A stretch of DNA of 64,000 nt from positions 124,001 through 188,000 of the forward strand of contig NZ_BSDJ01000001.1 in NCBI RefSeq assembly GCF_027925525.1, given 5' to 3'. The notes beneath the pieces were generated by a model. It saw only the letters and a program-made list of their open reading frames with translations. It did not search any database and was not told where the DNA came from. Shown here piece by piece: positions 52,707 through 61,494 of this stretch. The first letter of the stretch is position 1. Each line of letters starts with the position of its first letter. The translations under genes were made by a program, and so were the position numbers. Source of the DNA: Paenibacillus tyrphae. Lineage in GTDB: Bacteria > Bacillota > Bacilli > Paenibacillales > NBRC-103111.

Positions 52707-53816
52707 TTATTTCTTGGCTTCGCTCTTGTTGTCGTAGCGTTTGCTCCACTCGTTCAAGACGCTTTCACGGTTTTTCGCCGCTTCGTTCAAGTCGTTCTTG
52801 ATCAATTGCTTGATCGGGTCTTGCTCATAGCCTTCCGGAATTTGGCTGCCGTCGCTCTTCACCGCCAAAATCGCAAAGTTTTTACCGTATTCCTTCATGG
52901 CGTCGTCGCTGATGGCCCAATCAAGGAAATCTTTGGCCGCCTGCTTGACGGTCTTCTTCTTCAGCAGCGCATTAGCTTCCACATCCCAGCCGGAGCCTTC
53001 CTTCGGAAACACGACCTCAACCGGAGCGCCCGTTTTCTTCTCTTGGATTCCGCGGTAGCCGAAGGAGATCCCGATCGGATATTCGCCCGTTCCGGCCATC
53101 TTCGCCGGTTTGGAGCCGGAATGCACGTACATCGCGATGTTGTCGTGAAGCTTGTCCATGTACGCCCACGCTTTGTCCTTGCCTTCCAACTGTACGAGTC
53201 CCGACACGGTCAGGAAGCCGGTTCCAGAGGAGGCAGGATTCGGCATCGTAATCAATCCCTTGTACTCCGGCTTAATCAAATCGGCATAGCTTTGCGGAAC
53301 CGGGAGGCCGCGCTTCTCCATCTCTTTCTTGTTCACGATAAACGCCGTTTCCCAAGCGTCGATGCCGACCCAGCGCGTCGGGCTGTTCTTATCCTTGAAG
53401 TCCGGTTGTACCCGGTCGACGCCCTTCGGCGAATACCCTTCGAGCATCCCGTTCTGATCCAGCACGAGCAGGCTCGTTGCAGCAAGCCCCCACACGACGT
53501 CGGCTTGCGGGTTATCCTTCTCGGCGATCAGCTTCGCCGTAATGATGCCCGTCGAATCGCGAACGATGTTCAGCTTCACGTCAGGGTACTTCGCTTTATA
53601 CGTCTCCAGATATTTTTTGATCTGATCGTCTTCCAGCGCGGTATAGACCGTGAGCTCTTTGCTTTTCGTATCGATGCCCGCATCGGCGCCGGCGTTTCCG
53701 GTATTGCCCGCTCCCGCAGCTTCCCCTTTTGGCCCAGACTCCGTTTTTCCGCAAGCAGCCAGCAGCATGGAAACCGCCAGCATGAGGATCATCATAAGCG
53801 ATAAAGACTTTTTCAC
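52707..53816 (-). CDS. 2-aminoethylphosphonate-binding lipoprotein (PhnS-like)
   Basis: A 369-aa solute-binding protein of the Fe3+/2-AEP family. The signal peptide ends in lipobox LLAAC (Cys near residue 22); after a Gly/Ala linker come [38 protein letters not shown] and [18 protein letters not shown], typical of the family. GTG start with aaaggagag. First gene of the operon that continues to the ATPase, fused permease, phnX, phnW and the DeoR-type regulator. Confidence 0.92.
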   Translation of the reverse strand: MKKSLSLMMILMLAVSMLLAACGKTESGPKGEAAGAGNTGNAGADAGIDTKSKELTVYTALEDDQIKKYLETYKAKYPDVKLNIVRDSTGIITAKLIAEKDNPQADVVWGLAATSLLVLDQNGMLEGYSPKGVDRVQPDFKDKNSPTRWVGIDAWETAFIVNKKEMEKRGLPVPQSYADLIKPEYKGLITMPNPASSGTGFLTVSGLVQLEGKDKAWAYMDKLHDNIAMYVHSGSKPAKMAGTGEYPIGISFGYRGIQEKKTGAPVEVVFPKEGSGWDVEANALLKKKTVKQAAKDFLDWAISDDAMKEYGKNFAILAVKSDGSQIPEGYEQDPIKQLIKNDLNEAAKNRESVLNEWSKRYDNKSEAKK

Positions 53817-53913
53817 GTCGTAATCTCTCCTTTAATTGGATAGGACACCTTGAGCTTGGCCCGTTATCCTAACTATAAGAGAGTTTTGTAAAATACATAT
53901 TAAATACACGTTA

Positions 53914-53947
53914 AGTTATTGTGTTGTTATTCTTTTTATTGTTTTTA
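53914..53947 (-). promoter_or_regulatory. A/T-rich repeats in the phosphonate promoter
   Basis: The minus strand reads aataacaacacaataac with a further aacaataaaaag unit before it. It is a candidate DeoR-type operator resembling the region at 52581-52626. A clear promoter cannot be singled out in the A/T-rich context to 53880. Confidence 0.45.
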
Positions 53948-54053
53948 GTTTTGTTTTGTATCCTCAACTGGCTTTTCTGTCCGTCGCCGCGATAGGCTCC
54001 CGTGCATATGGTAGTAGCATACTTGCGAATTTTCTGCGAAGGAGCTGCCCCCC

Positions 54054-54389
54054 ATGCCATACCGCATTATCGTCGATTTGTCACAGCGGAAGCTTCATCT
54101 GCTGGAAGGCGACCGTGTGATCCACTCGTATCCGATCGCCATCGGCAAAATGCTGACACAGTCGCCCGTAGGCGAGTACAGCATTGTAAACAAGGTGCCC
54201 CATCCGGGCGGACCGTTCGGCGCTTTCTGGATGGGACTGTCCCGCCCGCATTACGGCATCCACGGCACGAATAACCCGGCGTCCATCGGCCATGCCGTCT
54301 CCCATGGCTGCATCCGCATGTACAATGAGGACGTGCTGGCGCTTGCCCGCCTTGTCCCCATCGGCACTCGGGTCACGATCCGTCCGTAA
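54054..54389 (+). CDS. L,D-transpeptidase (YkuD domain)
   Basis: A 111-aa minimal YkuD-domain protein without signal peptide or LysM. The catalytic motif is [20 protein letters not shown] (H70, H84, C86). The segment [20 protein letters not shown] is the usual N-terminal strand pair. It crosslinks peptidoglycan or, in spore formers, modifies cortex or coat-associated wall. Lack of an export signal is typical for the short YkuD proteins of Bacillales. Start after gaaggag. Confidence 0.92.
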   Translation: MPYRIIVDLSQRKLHLLEGDRVIHSYPIAIGKMLTQSPVGEYSIVNKVPHPGGPFGAFWMGLSRPHYGIHGTNNPASIGHAVSHGCIRMYNEDVLALARLVPIGTRVTIRP

Positions 54390-54449
54390 CCTGCCGTACA
54401 GGGCAGGAGCTTACTCACCCGGTTCCTGCCCGCGGCTCTCTGCCTTGCC

Positions 54450-56555
54450 TTACAGCGCGGAATTGTCATCGCTTGTCAAAGCGGCATTCGGCCTTGTCTT
54501 GAACCGGGACAAGGAATGCATGAGCTCTTCCGCCATCTTGCTGAGCGATTCGGCCAACGCGGAAATGTCCTTCATCGTTTCATATTGACTTTGGGCAGAG
54601 GCGGAAATCCCGGCGGAATGCCGGACATGGCTCTGATGATTCGTTACGACGTCCGACATGGAAGCGGCGACTTGATCGGTGCCGGCAGCCATCTGCTGGG
54701 CCGTTGCGGTCACGTCCTGAATTTGCACGGCGATCGCCTGGAAGGTTTCCGTAATGTTGTTAAACACGACGCTGACCGAATCGATCACCTCCGACCCCTG
54801 CTCCACATCCTTAACGCCTTTTTGCATCGTTTGCGTCGCTTTTTGGGCGGAAAGCTGAATATCTTTTACCAACTGCGATATTCCTTGCGCCGACATTGCA
54901 GATTGCTCGGCCAGCTTCTTGACTTCGCCCGCGACAACGGCAAATCCCCTGCCGTGCTCACCGGCCCGCGCCGCTTCGATCGAAGCGTTCAACGAGAGCA
55001 GCTGCGTCTGGTTGGAAATATCGGCGATCACGCCAATAATGTCGGTAATTTTCTGGGAATACTCGTATAGCTGCTGCATATCCTGCGCTGTTTGGCCTAC
55101 CGATTCGCGGATCGATTTCATTTGGCTGACCGCATCCTGAATCGCCCGGTGCCCTTCCTTGATTTCCTGCATCGATGCATCCGATACTTCCGCAACGATG
55201 CTGGACGATTCGGCCACCCTCTGGACCCCGATCGCCATTTCCTCCATCGCCCGCGACGTTTCTACGGCGCTGTTCAACTGACTTTCGCCGCCGTCGGTCA
55301 TTTCTTTCACCGCCGTTGCGATATGATCGGAGGCTCTGACCGATTCGAGGGAAGAAGCTGTAAGCTGCTCCGAAGCGGCAGCCATTTGCTCGGAAGCCAA
55401 GTGGAACCGGTTGATCATTACGGAGAACGCGTCCAGCATCCGGTTAAGATTGTCGGCCACCTGCCCGACCTCGTCCTGACTGTCCACCGCCAGCGTCGGA
55501 GTCAAATCGCCATGCGAGATTTGTTTGATCGTTTCGGACATTCTCGGGATGGTACGCAGCATGTAACGAAGCAGGAAATAAACGGCCAAGATCAGCACGA
55601 GCGTCGAACCTGCGAAATACAAAATCGTCGTCCAGGCAAACGACCGCAAGCCTGCCAGCGCTTCGGCTTCCGGCATGACACTAACGACCTTCCAGCCGGT
55701 GAGTGAAACGGTGGAATATCCAAAGTACGCGACCGTCCCCTTGTCGTCTTTTCCGAACATCAAGCCTGCGTCGTTCTTGTCCAGCTGCGCCGCCAACCGG
55801 CCGAGATCGCCGGTCATCTCGCCAAGCTTCCGCTTCATGACGTATTCTTGGTTCGGGTGATACATCATCGTGCCGTTATTATCGAGAAGGAAGGTATAGC
55901 CGCTCTGTCCGAACTTATACGACTCCATAATTTGCGGAAGCGTATCCAAAAATAAATCGACGGCGACAAAGCCGATCAATGCTCCTCCGTCCCTTACCGG
56001 GTGCAGGATACTAACGACCAGTTTGCCGCTCTGCGCATCAAGATACGGTTCGGTATAGGCCATATCCTTTGCCTTGGACGCCGCGGCGTACCAGGGACGC
56101 TGCTTCACGTCATAGTCCGGCTTGGACAACGCGCCGCCGCTGCCGACATAGAAGCCTCCTTTGTCGCTGGCAATCCATGTAAACGCTATCGTTTTATCCG
56201 TTGTGGAGATTTCGTTCAAGGTCGTATCTACACTTTTGTACAGAGGGCCGCTTTGCGCATGATCGCGGGCCTGCACAGTTTTTAAATAGTTGACGATTTC
56301 CTGGTTGGTGGCCATTTGGCGGACCAGCATTCCCTTTTCCTTGAACAGGGCGCCTGCCTCGTCGGCTATCGCTCCGCTCTCGGTGCCCAGATTCGTTTCG
56401 ATTTCGTTCTGCAGCAAACGGCTGGTATGAGAATAAATCAGATAGCCTGTAAGGCATGAGGAGAGGATAATGACGGCAAGCATCGCCATAGCCAGCTTTG
56501 TGGAAATGCTTTTCCTGATGTGTGTGGCAGAAATCCATTGGTGTATGATATTCAT
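54450..56555 (-). CDS. Methyl-accepting chemotaxis protein with dCache sensor
   Basis: A 701-aa chemoreceptor. TM1 at residues 22-40; a large extracellular dCache_1 sensor (about 45-310) with [21 protein letters not shown], characteristic of dCache domains; TM2 about 315-338; HAMP; and signalling tip [20 protein letters not shown]. Cache sensors often bind amino acids or organic acids; the ligand here is not evident. The Shine-Dalgarno is agaggtcg. Possible Spo0A-type boxes lie upstream. Confidence 0.95.
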   Translation of the reverse strand: MNIIHQWISATHIRKSISTKLAMAMLAVIILSSCLTGYLIYSHTSRLLQNEIETNLGTESGAIADEAGALFKEKGMLVRQMATNQEIVNYLKTVQARDHAQSGPLYKSVDTTLNEISTTDKTIAFTWIASDKGGFYVGSGGALSKPDYDVKQRPWYAAASKAKDMAYTEPYLDAQSGKLVVSILHPVRDGGALIGFVAVDLFLDTLPQIMESYKFGQSGYTFLLDNNGTMMYHPNQEYVMKRKLGEMTGDLGRLAAQLDKNDAGLMFGKDDKGTVAYFGYSTVSLTGWKVVSVMPEAEALAGLRSFAWTTILYFAGSTLVLILAVYFLLRYMLRTIPRMSETIKQISHGDLTPTLAVDSQDEVGQVADNLNRMLDAFSVMINRFHLASEQMAAASEQLTASSLESVRASDHIATAVKEMTDGGESQLNSAVETSRAMEEMAIGVQRVAESSSIVAEVSDASMQEIKEGHRAIQDAVSQMKSIRESVGQTAQDMQQLYEYSQKITDIIGVIADISNQTQLLSLNASIEAARAGEHGRGFAVVAGEVKKLAEQSAMSAQGISQLVKDIQLSAQKATQTMQKGVKDVEQGSEVIDSVSVVFNNITETFQAIAVQIQDVTATAQQMAAGTDQVAASMSDVVTNHQSHVRHSAGISASAQSQYETMKDISALAESLSKMAEELMHSLSRFKTRPNAALTSDDNSAL

Positions 56556-56868
56556 GTTGTCGACGACCTCTTTCGGAGTCTTATGTAGTTTCCACTAACG
56601 CAACCTTCAGCTATGTTATCACTGTCGTCTCGAACTTGGCCCTCCGTCCCGGCATGGCCGGGTTGTCTTCCACCGCCTTATGTCCCCCGATTATCGCTTG
56701 GATGTAATCATTAAAACACAATTCGACTAATTTCGACAATATCCAAGTTAACCTATGCGTCTTTTTAAACCGCTTTTCCGCTCGATGCCCTCATTTTTGC
56801 GTACCCCTAAAATGCGGTATACTGGCTAACAGGATAAACCATTTGAGCATAAGGTCAGGTGAGCGGGT
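56556..56868. promoter_or_regulatory. Intergenic region between a chemoreceptor gene and corA, with 0A-like boxes
   Basis: On the minus strand TTGTCGAAA and GTCGAAT (about 56722-56738) resemble Spo0A boxes (TTTGTCGAA) upstream of the chemoreceptor. On the plus strand TATACT (56818-56823) is a -10 candidate for corA, with a poor -35. No gene is visible. Confidence 0.5.
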
Positions 56869-57819
56869 TTGCTACGGATATGCGCCGTTACTCATAATGC
56901 GGAGTTACTTACCGATATTGGACTGGACAGGCTGGACGATCCTGACATCGCCTGGTATTGGGTCGATTTCAATCAACCTACGGAACAGGAAGCGGAGCTG
57001 CTGGAAAGCCATTTTCATTTTCACCCGCTCGCGATTGAGGACTGCTACCATTTGCTGCAGCGGCCAAAGGTGGATCATTACGAAACCGTTCATTTTTTCG
57101 TGCTGCATGCGCTCCATCCCCAAAAGCTGTCGGCGCAGGAGGTGGACCTGTTTCTGGGCACCCGCTTTCTGGTGACGTTTCATTTCGAACCACAGCCGGA
57201 GCTCGACGAAGCGTGGCTGCGCATGCAAGAGCAGCCCACCTCCCGGCAAAAAGGTCATCTATACGCGGCGTATCTGGTGATGGACAAGCTGGTGGACGGA
57301 TATTTTCCGGCGGTGTACGAGCTGGAGGATCAACTGCTGGCAATCGAGGCCGGGAGCCGCAAACGGTCGATACAGCAAATGATGGACGATATTTTCGAAA
57401 TTCGCGGCCGATTGCTGAAATTGCGGCGGACAATCGTGCCGATGCGCGATCTGCTTTACCGAGTCGTGAACTCGGAGCGGATCGAAGGGGTCAAGGAGCA
57501 GCTGTTTTATTTTACCGATGTGTATGACCACCTGCTCAAGCTGTCGGAGATGATCGAATCGAACCGGGATGTGACCGCCGACATGCGCGACAGCTACATC
57601 TCCATGAACTCCAACCGGATGAATACGATTATGAAGACGCTCACGGTTATCACGACCATTTTCATGCCGCTGACGTTTATCGCCGGCATTTATGGGATGA
57701 ACTTCGATTATATGCCCGAGCTGAAATGGCATGCCGGGTACTTCTTCGTGCTCGGCGTCATGCTCGCCATCGGGGCGGGGATGTTCTGGTGGTTCAAGCG
57801 GAAGGGCTGGTTCGACTGA
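56869..57819 (+). CDS. corA: CorA-family magnesium/cobalt transporter
   Basis: A 316-aa CorA-type channel. A long cytoplasmic domain is followed by the conserved pre-TM segment DSYISMNSNRMNTIMKTLTV, TM1 (about 255-275) ending in the signature YGMNF, and TM2 close to the C-terminus with a basic tail (WFKRKGWFD). It mediates Mg2+ uptake as a pentamer. TTG start after ggtgagc; the first residues (LRICAVTHNAELL) read well from there. Confidence 0.93.
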   Translation: MLRICAVTHNAELLTDIGLDRLDDPDIAWYWVDFNQPTEQEAELLESHFHFHPLAIEDCYHLLQRPKVDHYETVHFFVLHALHPQKLSAQEVDLFLGTRFLVTFHFEPQPELDEAWLRMQEQPTSRQKGHLYAAYLVMDKLVDGYFPAVYELEDQLLAIEAGSRKRSIQQMMDDIFEIRGRLLKLRRTIVPMRDLLYRVVNSERIEGVKEQLFYFTDVYDHLLKLSEMIESNRDVTADMRDSYISMNSNRMNTIMKTLTVITTIFMPLTFIAGIYGMNFDYMPELKWHAGYFFVLGVMLAIGAGMFWWFKRKGWFD

Positions 57820-57894
57820 ACCGGCGAACCGTGCTATACTTTCGGAAGAGCTTATGGAATAGCTCTGTTTCGTTATAAAGGAGTGCGGGTTTTC

Positions 57895-57924
57895 ATGATC
57901 ATCCAGTTCATTCGTTATCGTTAA
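57895..57924 (+). CDS. Nine-residue leader peptide MIIQFIRYR
   Basis: ATG 57895 has a strong aaaggag 11 bp upstream and opens a nine-codon ORF, MIIQFIRYR, ending in TAA. It ends in R-Y-R, which matches the Arg/Lys-X-Arg/Lys motif known to stall macrolide-bound ribosomes. The 3' half of the ORF is complementary to the region just upstream of the rlmA-like Shine-Dalgarno. This is the set-up of a regulatory leader peptide. TATACT at 57835-57840 could be the -10 of its promoter. Confidence 0.75.
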   Translation: MIIQFIRYR

Positions 57925-58026
57925 TGTAAGGTGCAGAACAGGCAGCCCCCCATTTTTTTTCGAGCTATGGGACGGGTTTCTTTGTGCTGTGCCTTCTTCA
58001 TTCAACGAAAACGAATGAACGAGGTG
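57907..58026 (+). promoter_or_regulatory. Leader/anti-leader stem: candidate translational attenuator of the rlmA-like gene
   Basis: TTCATTCGTT (57907-57916) in the leader ORF is the exact complement of AACGAATGAA (58010-58019). Pairing continues with TCGTT/AACGA and AATG/CATT, giving about 19 of 20 paired bases with one mismatch and one bulge. The Shine-Dalgarno GAGGTG (58021-58026) is the next element after the stem. A ribosome stalled on the last leader codons would cover one arm and break the stem. The loop contains a T8 run (57953-57960), so a transcriptional component is also possible. Confidence 0.7.
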
Positions 58027-58033
58027 TTTTTTG

Positions 58034-58927
58034 GTGTTGAAAAAAATCGATGCGGCCGCCCGATTGATCGGCCGGTACAGCTCTCTGTTTCAATGTCCCG
58101 TTTGCGGGCTAGCTATGGAAATGAACGAAAACCGTACGCTGCTTTGCCGGAATCGGCATGGCTTTGATACCGCGAAGCCCGGCTATATTTCGTTATTAAC
58201 GAAGGCCGTCAAAAGCGACTACGGAAAAACGATGTTTGAAGCCCGGAATCTCGTGTGCCGAAGCGGCTTCTTTCATCCTCTGATCGAGCGGATCGGTGAG
58301 ACGATCCTTACGAATATAAGTGGCGGCGGCTTGAAGCCGGTCACGGTATTGGATGCCGGATGCGGCGAGGGCTCTCAGCTGGCTCAGCTTGCAGACGTGT
58401 GGAAGCGCGGAACGCCTGCCGGTTTCCTCGGGGCCGGGCTCGATCTGTCGAAGGAAGGCGTCGCGATTGCCGCGAGAGAATATGCGGGCTTGATCTGGTG
58501 CGTGGGCGATTTAGCGCGGAGTCCTTTTTGGGACCAGTCGTTCGATGTCATCCTGAACGTGTTATCCGCCTCGAATTATGGGGAATTCACCCGCTTGCTG
58601 CGCAAGGATGGCATGTTGATCAAGGTCGTTCCGGGCAGCGGGCATTTGCGGCAGCTGCGGGACGCTTTGTACGATGACCGCTCGCCCAGACAAGCTTATT
58701 CCAACGACAAGACGAGAGCGCTCTTTATGCGCCATTTCGACATGTTGGACGAACGGCAGATCCGATACGACGTCACTTTGCAAAAGGAGCTGCTGGAACC
58801 TCTGGTCCGGATGACGCCGCTGTCGTGGGGCGCCCGGGACGAACAGATTCAGCAGGCGCTGCGGCTGGCGATCCGGGAGGTTACCGCGGATTTCACCGTG
58901 CTAGTCGGGCGCGCAAAAGTCCGGTAG
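58034..58927 (+). CDS. rlmA: RlmA-family 23S rRNA (guanine-N1)-methyltransferase
   Basis: A protein of about 297 aa. The N-terminal zinc-binding region FQCPVCGLAM ... LLCRNRHGFDTAKPGYISLL is the RlmA signature; VLDAGCGEGSQL is SAM motif I; LIKVVPGSGHLRQLRDALYD and VRMTPLSWGAR match the C-terminal half of RlmA/TlrB. Family members methylate N1 of G745 or G748 in helix 35 of 23S rRNA; the G748 enzymes affect tylosin-type macrolides. GTG 58034 lies 7 bp after GAGGTG. The upstream leader ORF and stem suggest inducible expression. Whether it is RlmA(I) or RlmA(II) cannot be told from sequence alone. Confidence 0.88.
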   Translation: MLKKIDAAARLIGRYSSLFQCPVCGLAMEMNENRTLLCRNRHGFDTAKPGYISLLTKAVKSDYGKTMFEARNLVCRSGFFHPLIERIGETILTNISGGGLKPVTVLDAGCGEGSQLAQLADVWKRGTPAGFLGAGLDLSKEGVAIAAREYAGLIWCVGDLARSPFWDQSFDVILNVLSASNYGEFTRLLRKDGMLIKVVPGSGHLRQLRDALYDDRSPRQAYSNDKTRALFMRHFDMLDERQIRYDVTLQKELLEPLVRMTPLSWGARDEQIQQALRLAIREVTADFTVLVGRAKVR

Positions 58928-58951
58928 TCCGGCTCAGGCATGGATATAGAG

Positions 58952-58992
58952 AACACCTCCGCTGCAGTTGAAGCAGGCGGAGGTGTTTTTTT
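58952..58992 (+). terminator. Terminator after the rlmA-like gene
   Basis: The stem aacacctccgc / gcggaggtgtt runs into a T8 tract. It is 25 bp after the stop codon. Confidence 0.92.
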
Positions 58993-59117
58993 GGTAAAAA
59001 GGAAAAATTTAGAGTACTCATTTTCAGCTTGCATTCAGGTTCATGTCACGATTTTTTCATCTTTGTCTGCCATAATGCTTTAAAAGCAGGCAAACTATGC
59101 AAGAAAGGCTGGACGGA

Positions 59118-60194
59118 ATGGAGCGGAAACACAATTTCTTTTATATTCAAGCGGCTCGCGGCGTTGCCGTTCTGTTGGTCATGCTGTTTCACGCTTCGCA
59201 AACGGGCCAGCATTATTTCGGATACAATTATCTCGGGATCAGCGAAATGGGACGCTCAGGGGCCTATACGTTTTTTTTCGCTTTGACCGGTTATTTAATG
59301 TTCACGCTGTATCGCGACCAATTCGGAAGGACGGAGCTGTTCGGAACGTTTCTGCTGAAACGGTTCTACCGCATTTATCCGTTATATTGGCTCATGACGG
59401 CTGCCGTCGTCCCGATCTATTTTTTGGTGCCGTCGTTCGGCTTCGGTTATGAGCGCAATCCCGGGGTCATTTTCAAATCGATGCTGCTGTGGCCGCAGGC
59501 TCAAGCGCCGATTCTGGGCGTCGCTTGGTCGCTGACGTACGTCGTATGGTTTTATCTGATGTTCTCGCTGGTTTTTCTGTTGAAGGAAAAAACCGTTGCC
59601 GCGATCTATTCAGGGTGGCTGACGATCATTGCCCTGAACGAGATCGGGTGGATTCAGGTGAAGTCAGGGCTGCTGGAGCAATTTTTGTTTAGCGAGGCAC
59701 ACTTGGAGTTTTTCGCCGGAATGCTCGTCGCCTATCTCGTCCGCAAGCGTTCGCTCGGCCGCAGCCTATGGTGGATCGCGGGGGGCGCCACCGTCTACGC
59801 AATTCTCTGGGTGCTGCGGTTCGAGCAGGCCGGTCTGCGGTATACGGATCTGCTGCATACGTTCGGGTCGGCGTTGGTGCTGGTCGGGGTAACGACGTGG
59901 AAAGGCCCGGCATACCGCTGGCTGAAGCCGCTCGCGCTGTGCGGGAACGCCTCCTATTCGATCCTGCTCGCCAGTCTGCCGATGATGTCGGTTACCTTCA
60001 AGCTGGCGCGGGCCGCACATGCGGTGGAGCGGATCGGGCCGGCGCTCACAGTCACGCTTTGCTTCCTGTCGGGACTGCTCCTGTGCCTTGCCGTGTACCG
60101 CTGGGTCGAAAGACCGCTGAACGCGTTGACCAAAAAAGCCGTGCAAGCACGGAGCCGCCGCAAAGCCCCGGAAGCCTATTCGCGCGCCACGTAG
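59118..60194 (+). CDS. Acyltransferase 3 family membrane protein
   Basis: A 358-aa protein with about ten transmembrane helices. The N-terminal FYIQAARGVAVLLVMLFHAS contains the catalytic RG...H motif of OafA/acyltransferase-3 enzymes, and FLLKRFYRIYPLYWL the conserved R-x10-R segment. Such enzymes O-acetylate or succinylate polysaccharides, peptidoglycan or antibiotics. ATG 59118 (after aaagg) is preferred to the ATG seven codons earlier. The last 25 residues are strongly basic. It stands alone. Confidence 0.88.
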   Translation: MERKHNFFYIQAARGVAVLLVMLFHASQTGQHYFGYNYLGISEMGRSGAYTFFFALTGYLMFTLYRDQFGRTELFGTFLLKRFYRIYPLYWLMTAAVVPIYFLVPSFGFGYERNPGVIFKSMLLWPQAQAPILGVAWSLTYVVWFYLMFSLVFLLKEKTVAAIYSGWLTIIALNEIGWIQVKSGLLEQFLFSEAHLEFFAGMLVAYLVRKRSLGRSLWWIAGGATVYAILWVLRFEQAGLRYTDLLHTFGSALVLVGVTTWKGPAYRWLKPLALCGNASYSILLASLPMMSVTFKLARAAHAVERIGPALTVTLCFLSGLLLCLAVYRWVERPLNALTKKAVQARSRRKAPEAYSRAT

Positions 60195-60197
60195 ATT

Positions 60198-60253
60198 CGA
60201 AAAGCCGTATTCCATAAGAGGAGGGAAACCCTTCCTTATGGAATAACGGCTTT
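60198..60253. terminator. Bidirectional terminator
   Basis: The long stem aaaagccgtattccataag / cttatggaataacggctttt serves the acyltransferase (plus) and DUF2264 (minus) genes. Confidence 0.92.
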
Positions 60254-60302
60254 TTAGGTTCTCGTGCAGCCGCGCCGGGGGCGGCTCCCGGCAACGGCCA
60301 AG

Positions 60303-61451
60303 CTATTCCAAAGCGTGATCTGCCGGAGTGTACCCGCCCGACCATGCTTTGCTCGACGTCCAGTCCGCCGCTTCGTCCTGCCAGAACGGGCGATCCGCCG
60401 AAAGCCCGAGCGGCAGGAAAACGGTGGCGCACAAGTACAAGCTGCCGGTGGAAATGTACGGTTCCCCGATTTCCGGCTGATGCCCGCAGAAGCCGATCGT
60501 CAGCCAGCCGTCCGCATCGAACGTGCCCGACGCTTCGATCATGCGGTGCATCACCGCGGTAAGTGCACAGCGCACTTGGGCTGGCGCGACATCGTCAGGC
60601 AGTTGTTCGCGCAGCGCCATCTGGGCCAGCAGTTGGAACGCGCCGAAGCGGTAAGCGAGCGAACGTCCGACGACGGGAAACGTTCCCTCCGGTGAGATGG
60701 ACCGTTCCTGCACGGCGGCGTAACGCACCGCCCTCCGTTGGACGCGTTCCCGCAGGCCCGCCCATTCGGGATAACGGTCGCCAACTGCCTCCAGAAGATC
60801 AAGCAGCATCGGCTGAATGACGAAGCTGTTGTAGTAGTCCGCATGGTAATGAGGTCCGTCTCCGTACATGCCGTCGCCGAGATACCACTGCTCATGCTGT
60901 TTCAGCGCGTAATCGATCCGCATCGGGTCCCACGTGTCGTCACCGATCACGCAGAGCGCCGCTTCGATCATGGCCGCGAACAGCAGCCAGTTGTTGAACC
61001 ACGGCTTCCGGGAGCGGGTCGCCCTCAGCGCTTCCTTCACGTTCGCCTTAACGCGGTCATCCAGCCCGCTCCACAACGCCGTCGGCGCCCGCAAAATCGC
61101 ATGGGCCAGAAAGGCCGCATCGACGATCGGCTGGTAGCCCTCGGAGAAGTTCATCCGGTCCGGCGACTGCGGATCGGTCGCCGCATCCATCGCCAGCTGC
61201 GCCAGCCGAACGTACTCCCCGCGCAGCTCTCCTTCCGCTCCCGTCCGCGGGCCGTGCTCCAGCCACGGCGCGATGCCTGCGAGCAGCCGGCCGTACGCCT
61301 CCAGATACGTGTACAGCTCCCGGTCGTCCAGCTTCGCCTCCACCGGCATCCGCTCTTTCAGCTTGCGCTGCGACAGCGCTTCAAGCACCGGCTTCGCGAT
61401 GCGCTGCATCGTTTGCAGCCAGTAGTCTCGGTCATCGGCATGAGTCGTCAC
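60303..61451 (-). CDS. DUF2264 domain protein
   Basis: A 382-aa all-helical protein with a toroid-like pattern. LLAGIAPWLEHGPRTGAEGE, YGDGPHYHADYYNSFVIQPM and GRSLAYRFGAFQLLAQMAL are the conserved DUF2264 segments. In Paenibacillaceae such genes often lie beside YesM/YesN systems and glycoside-utilisation genes, so a polysaccharide-related (glycosidase or lyase-like) role is likely. It is the last of three genes reading yesM, yesN, DUF2264. Confidence 0.88.
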   Translation of the reverse strand: MTTHADDRDYWLQTMQRIAKPVLEALSQRKLKERMPVEAKLDDRELYTYLEAYGRLLAGIAPWLEHGPRTGAEGELRGEYVRLAQLAMDAATDPQSPDRMNFSEGYQPIVDAAFLAHAILRAPTALWSGLDDRVKANVKEALRATRSRKPWFNNWLLFAAMIEAALCVIGDDTWDPMRIDYALKQHEQWYLGDGMYGDGPHYHADYYNSFVIQPMLLDLLEAVGDRYPEWAGLRERVQRRAVRYAAVQERSISPEGTFPVVGRSLAYRFGAFQLLAQMALREQLPDDVAPAQVRCALTAVMHRMIEASGTFDADGWLTIGFCGHQPEIGEPYISTGSLYLCATVFLPLGLSADRPFWQDEAADWTSSKAWSGGYTPADHALE

Positions 61452-61494
61452 GTTCGATCTTCCTCTCGTTTGATGTTTGTTCCGTAAGCGCCCG

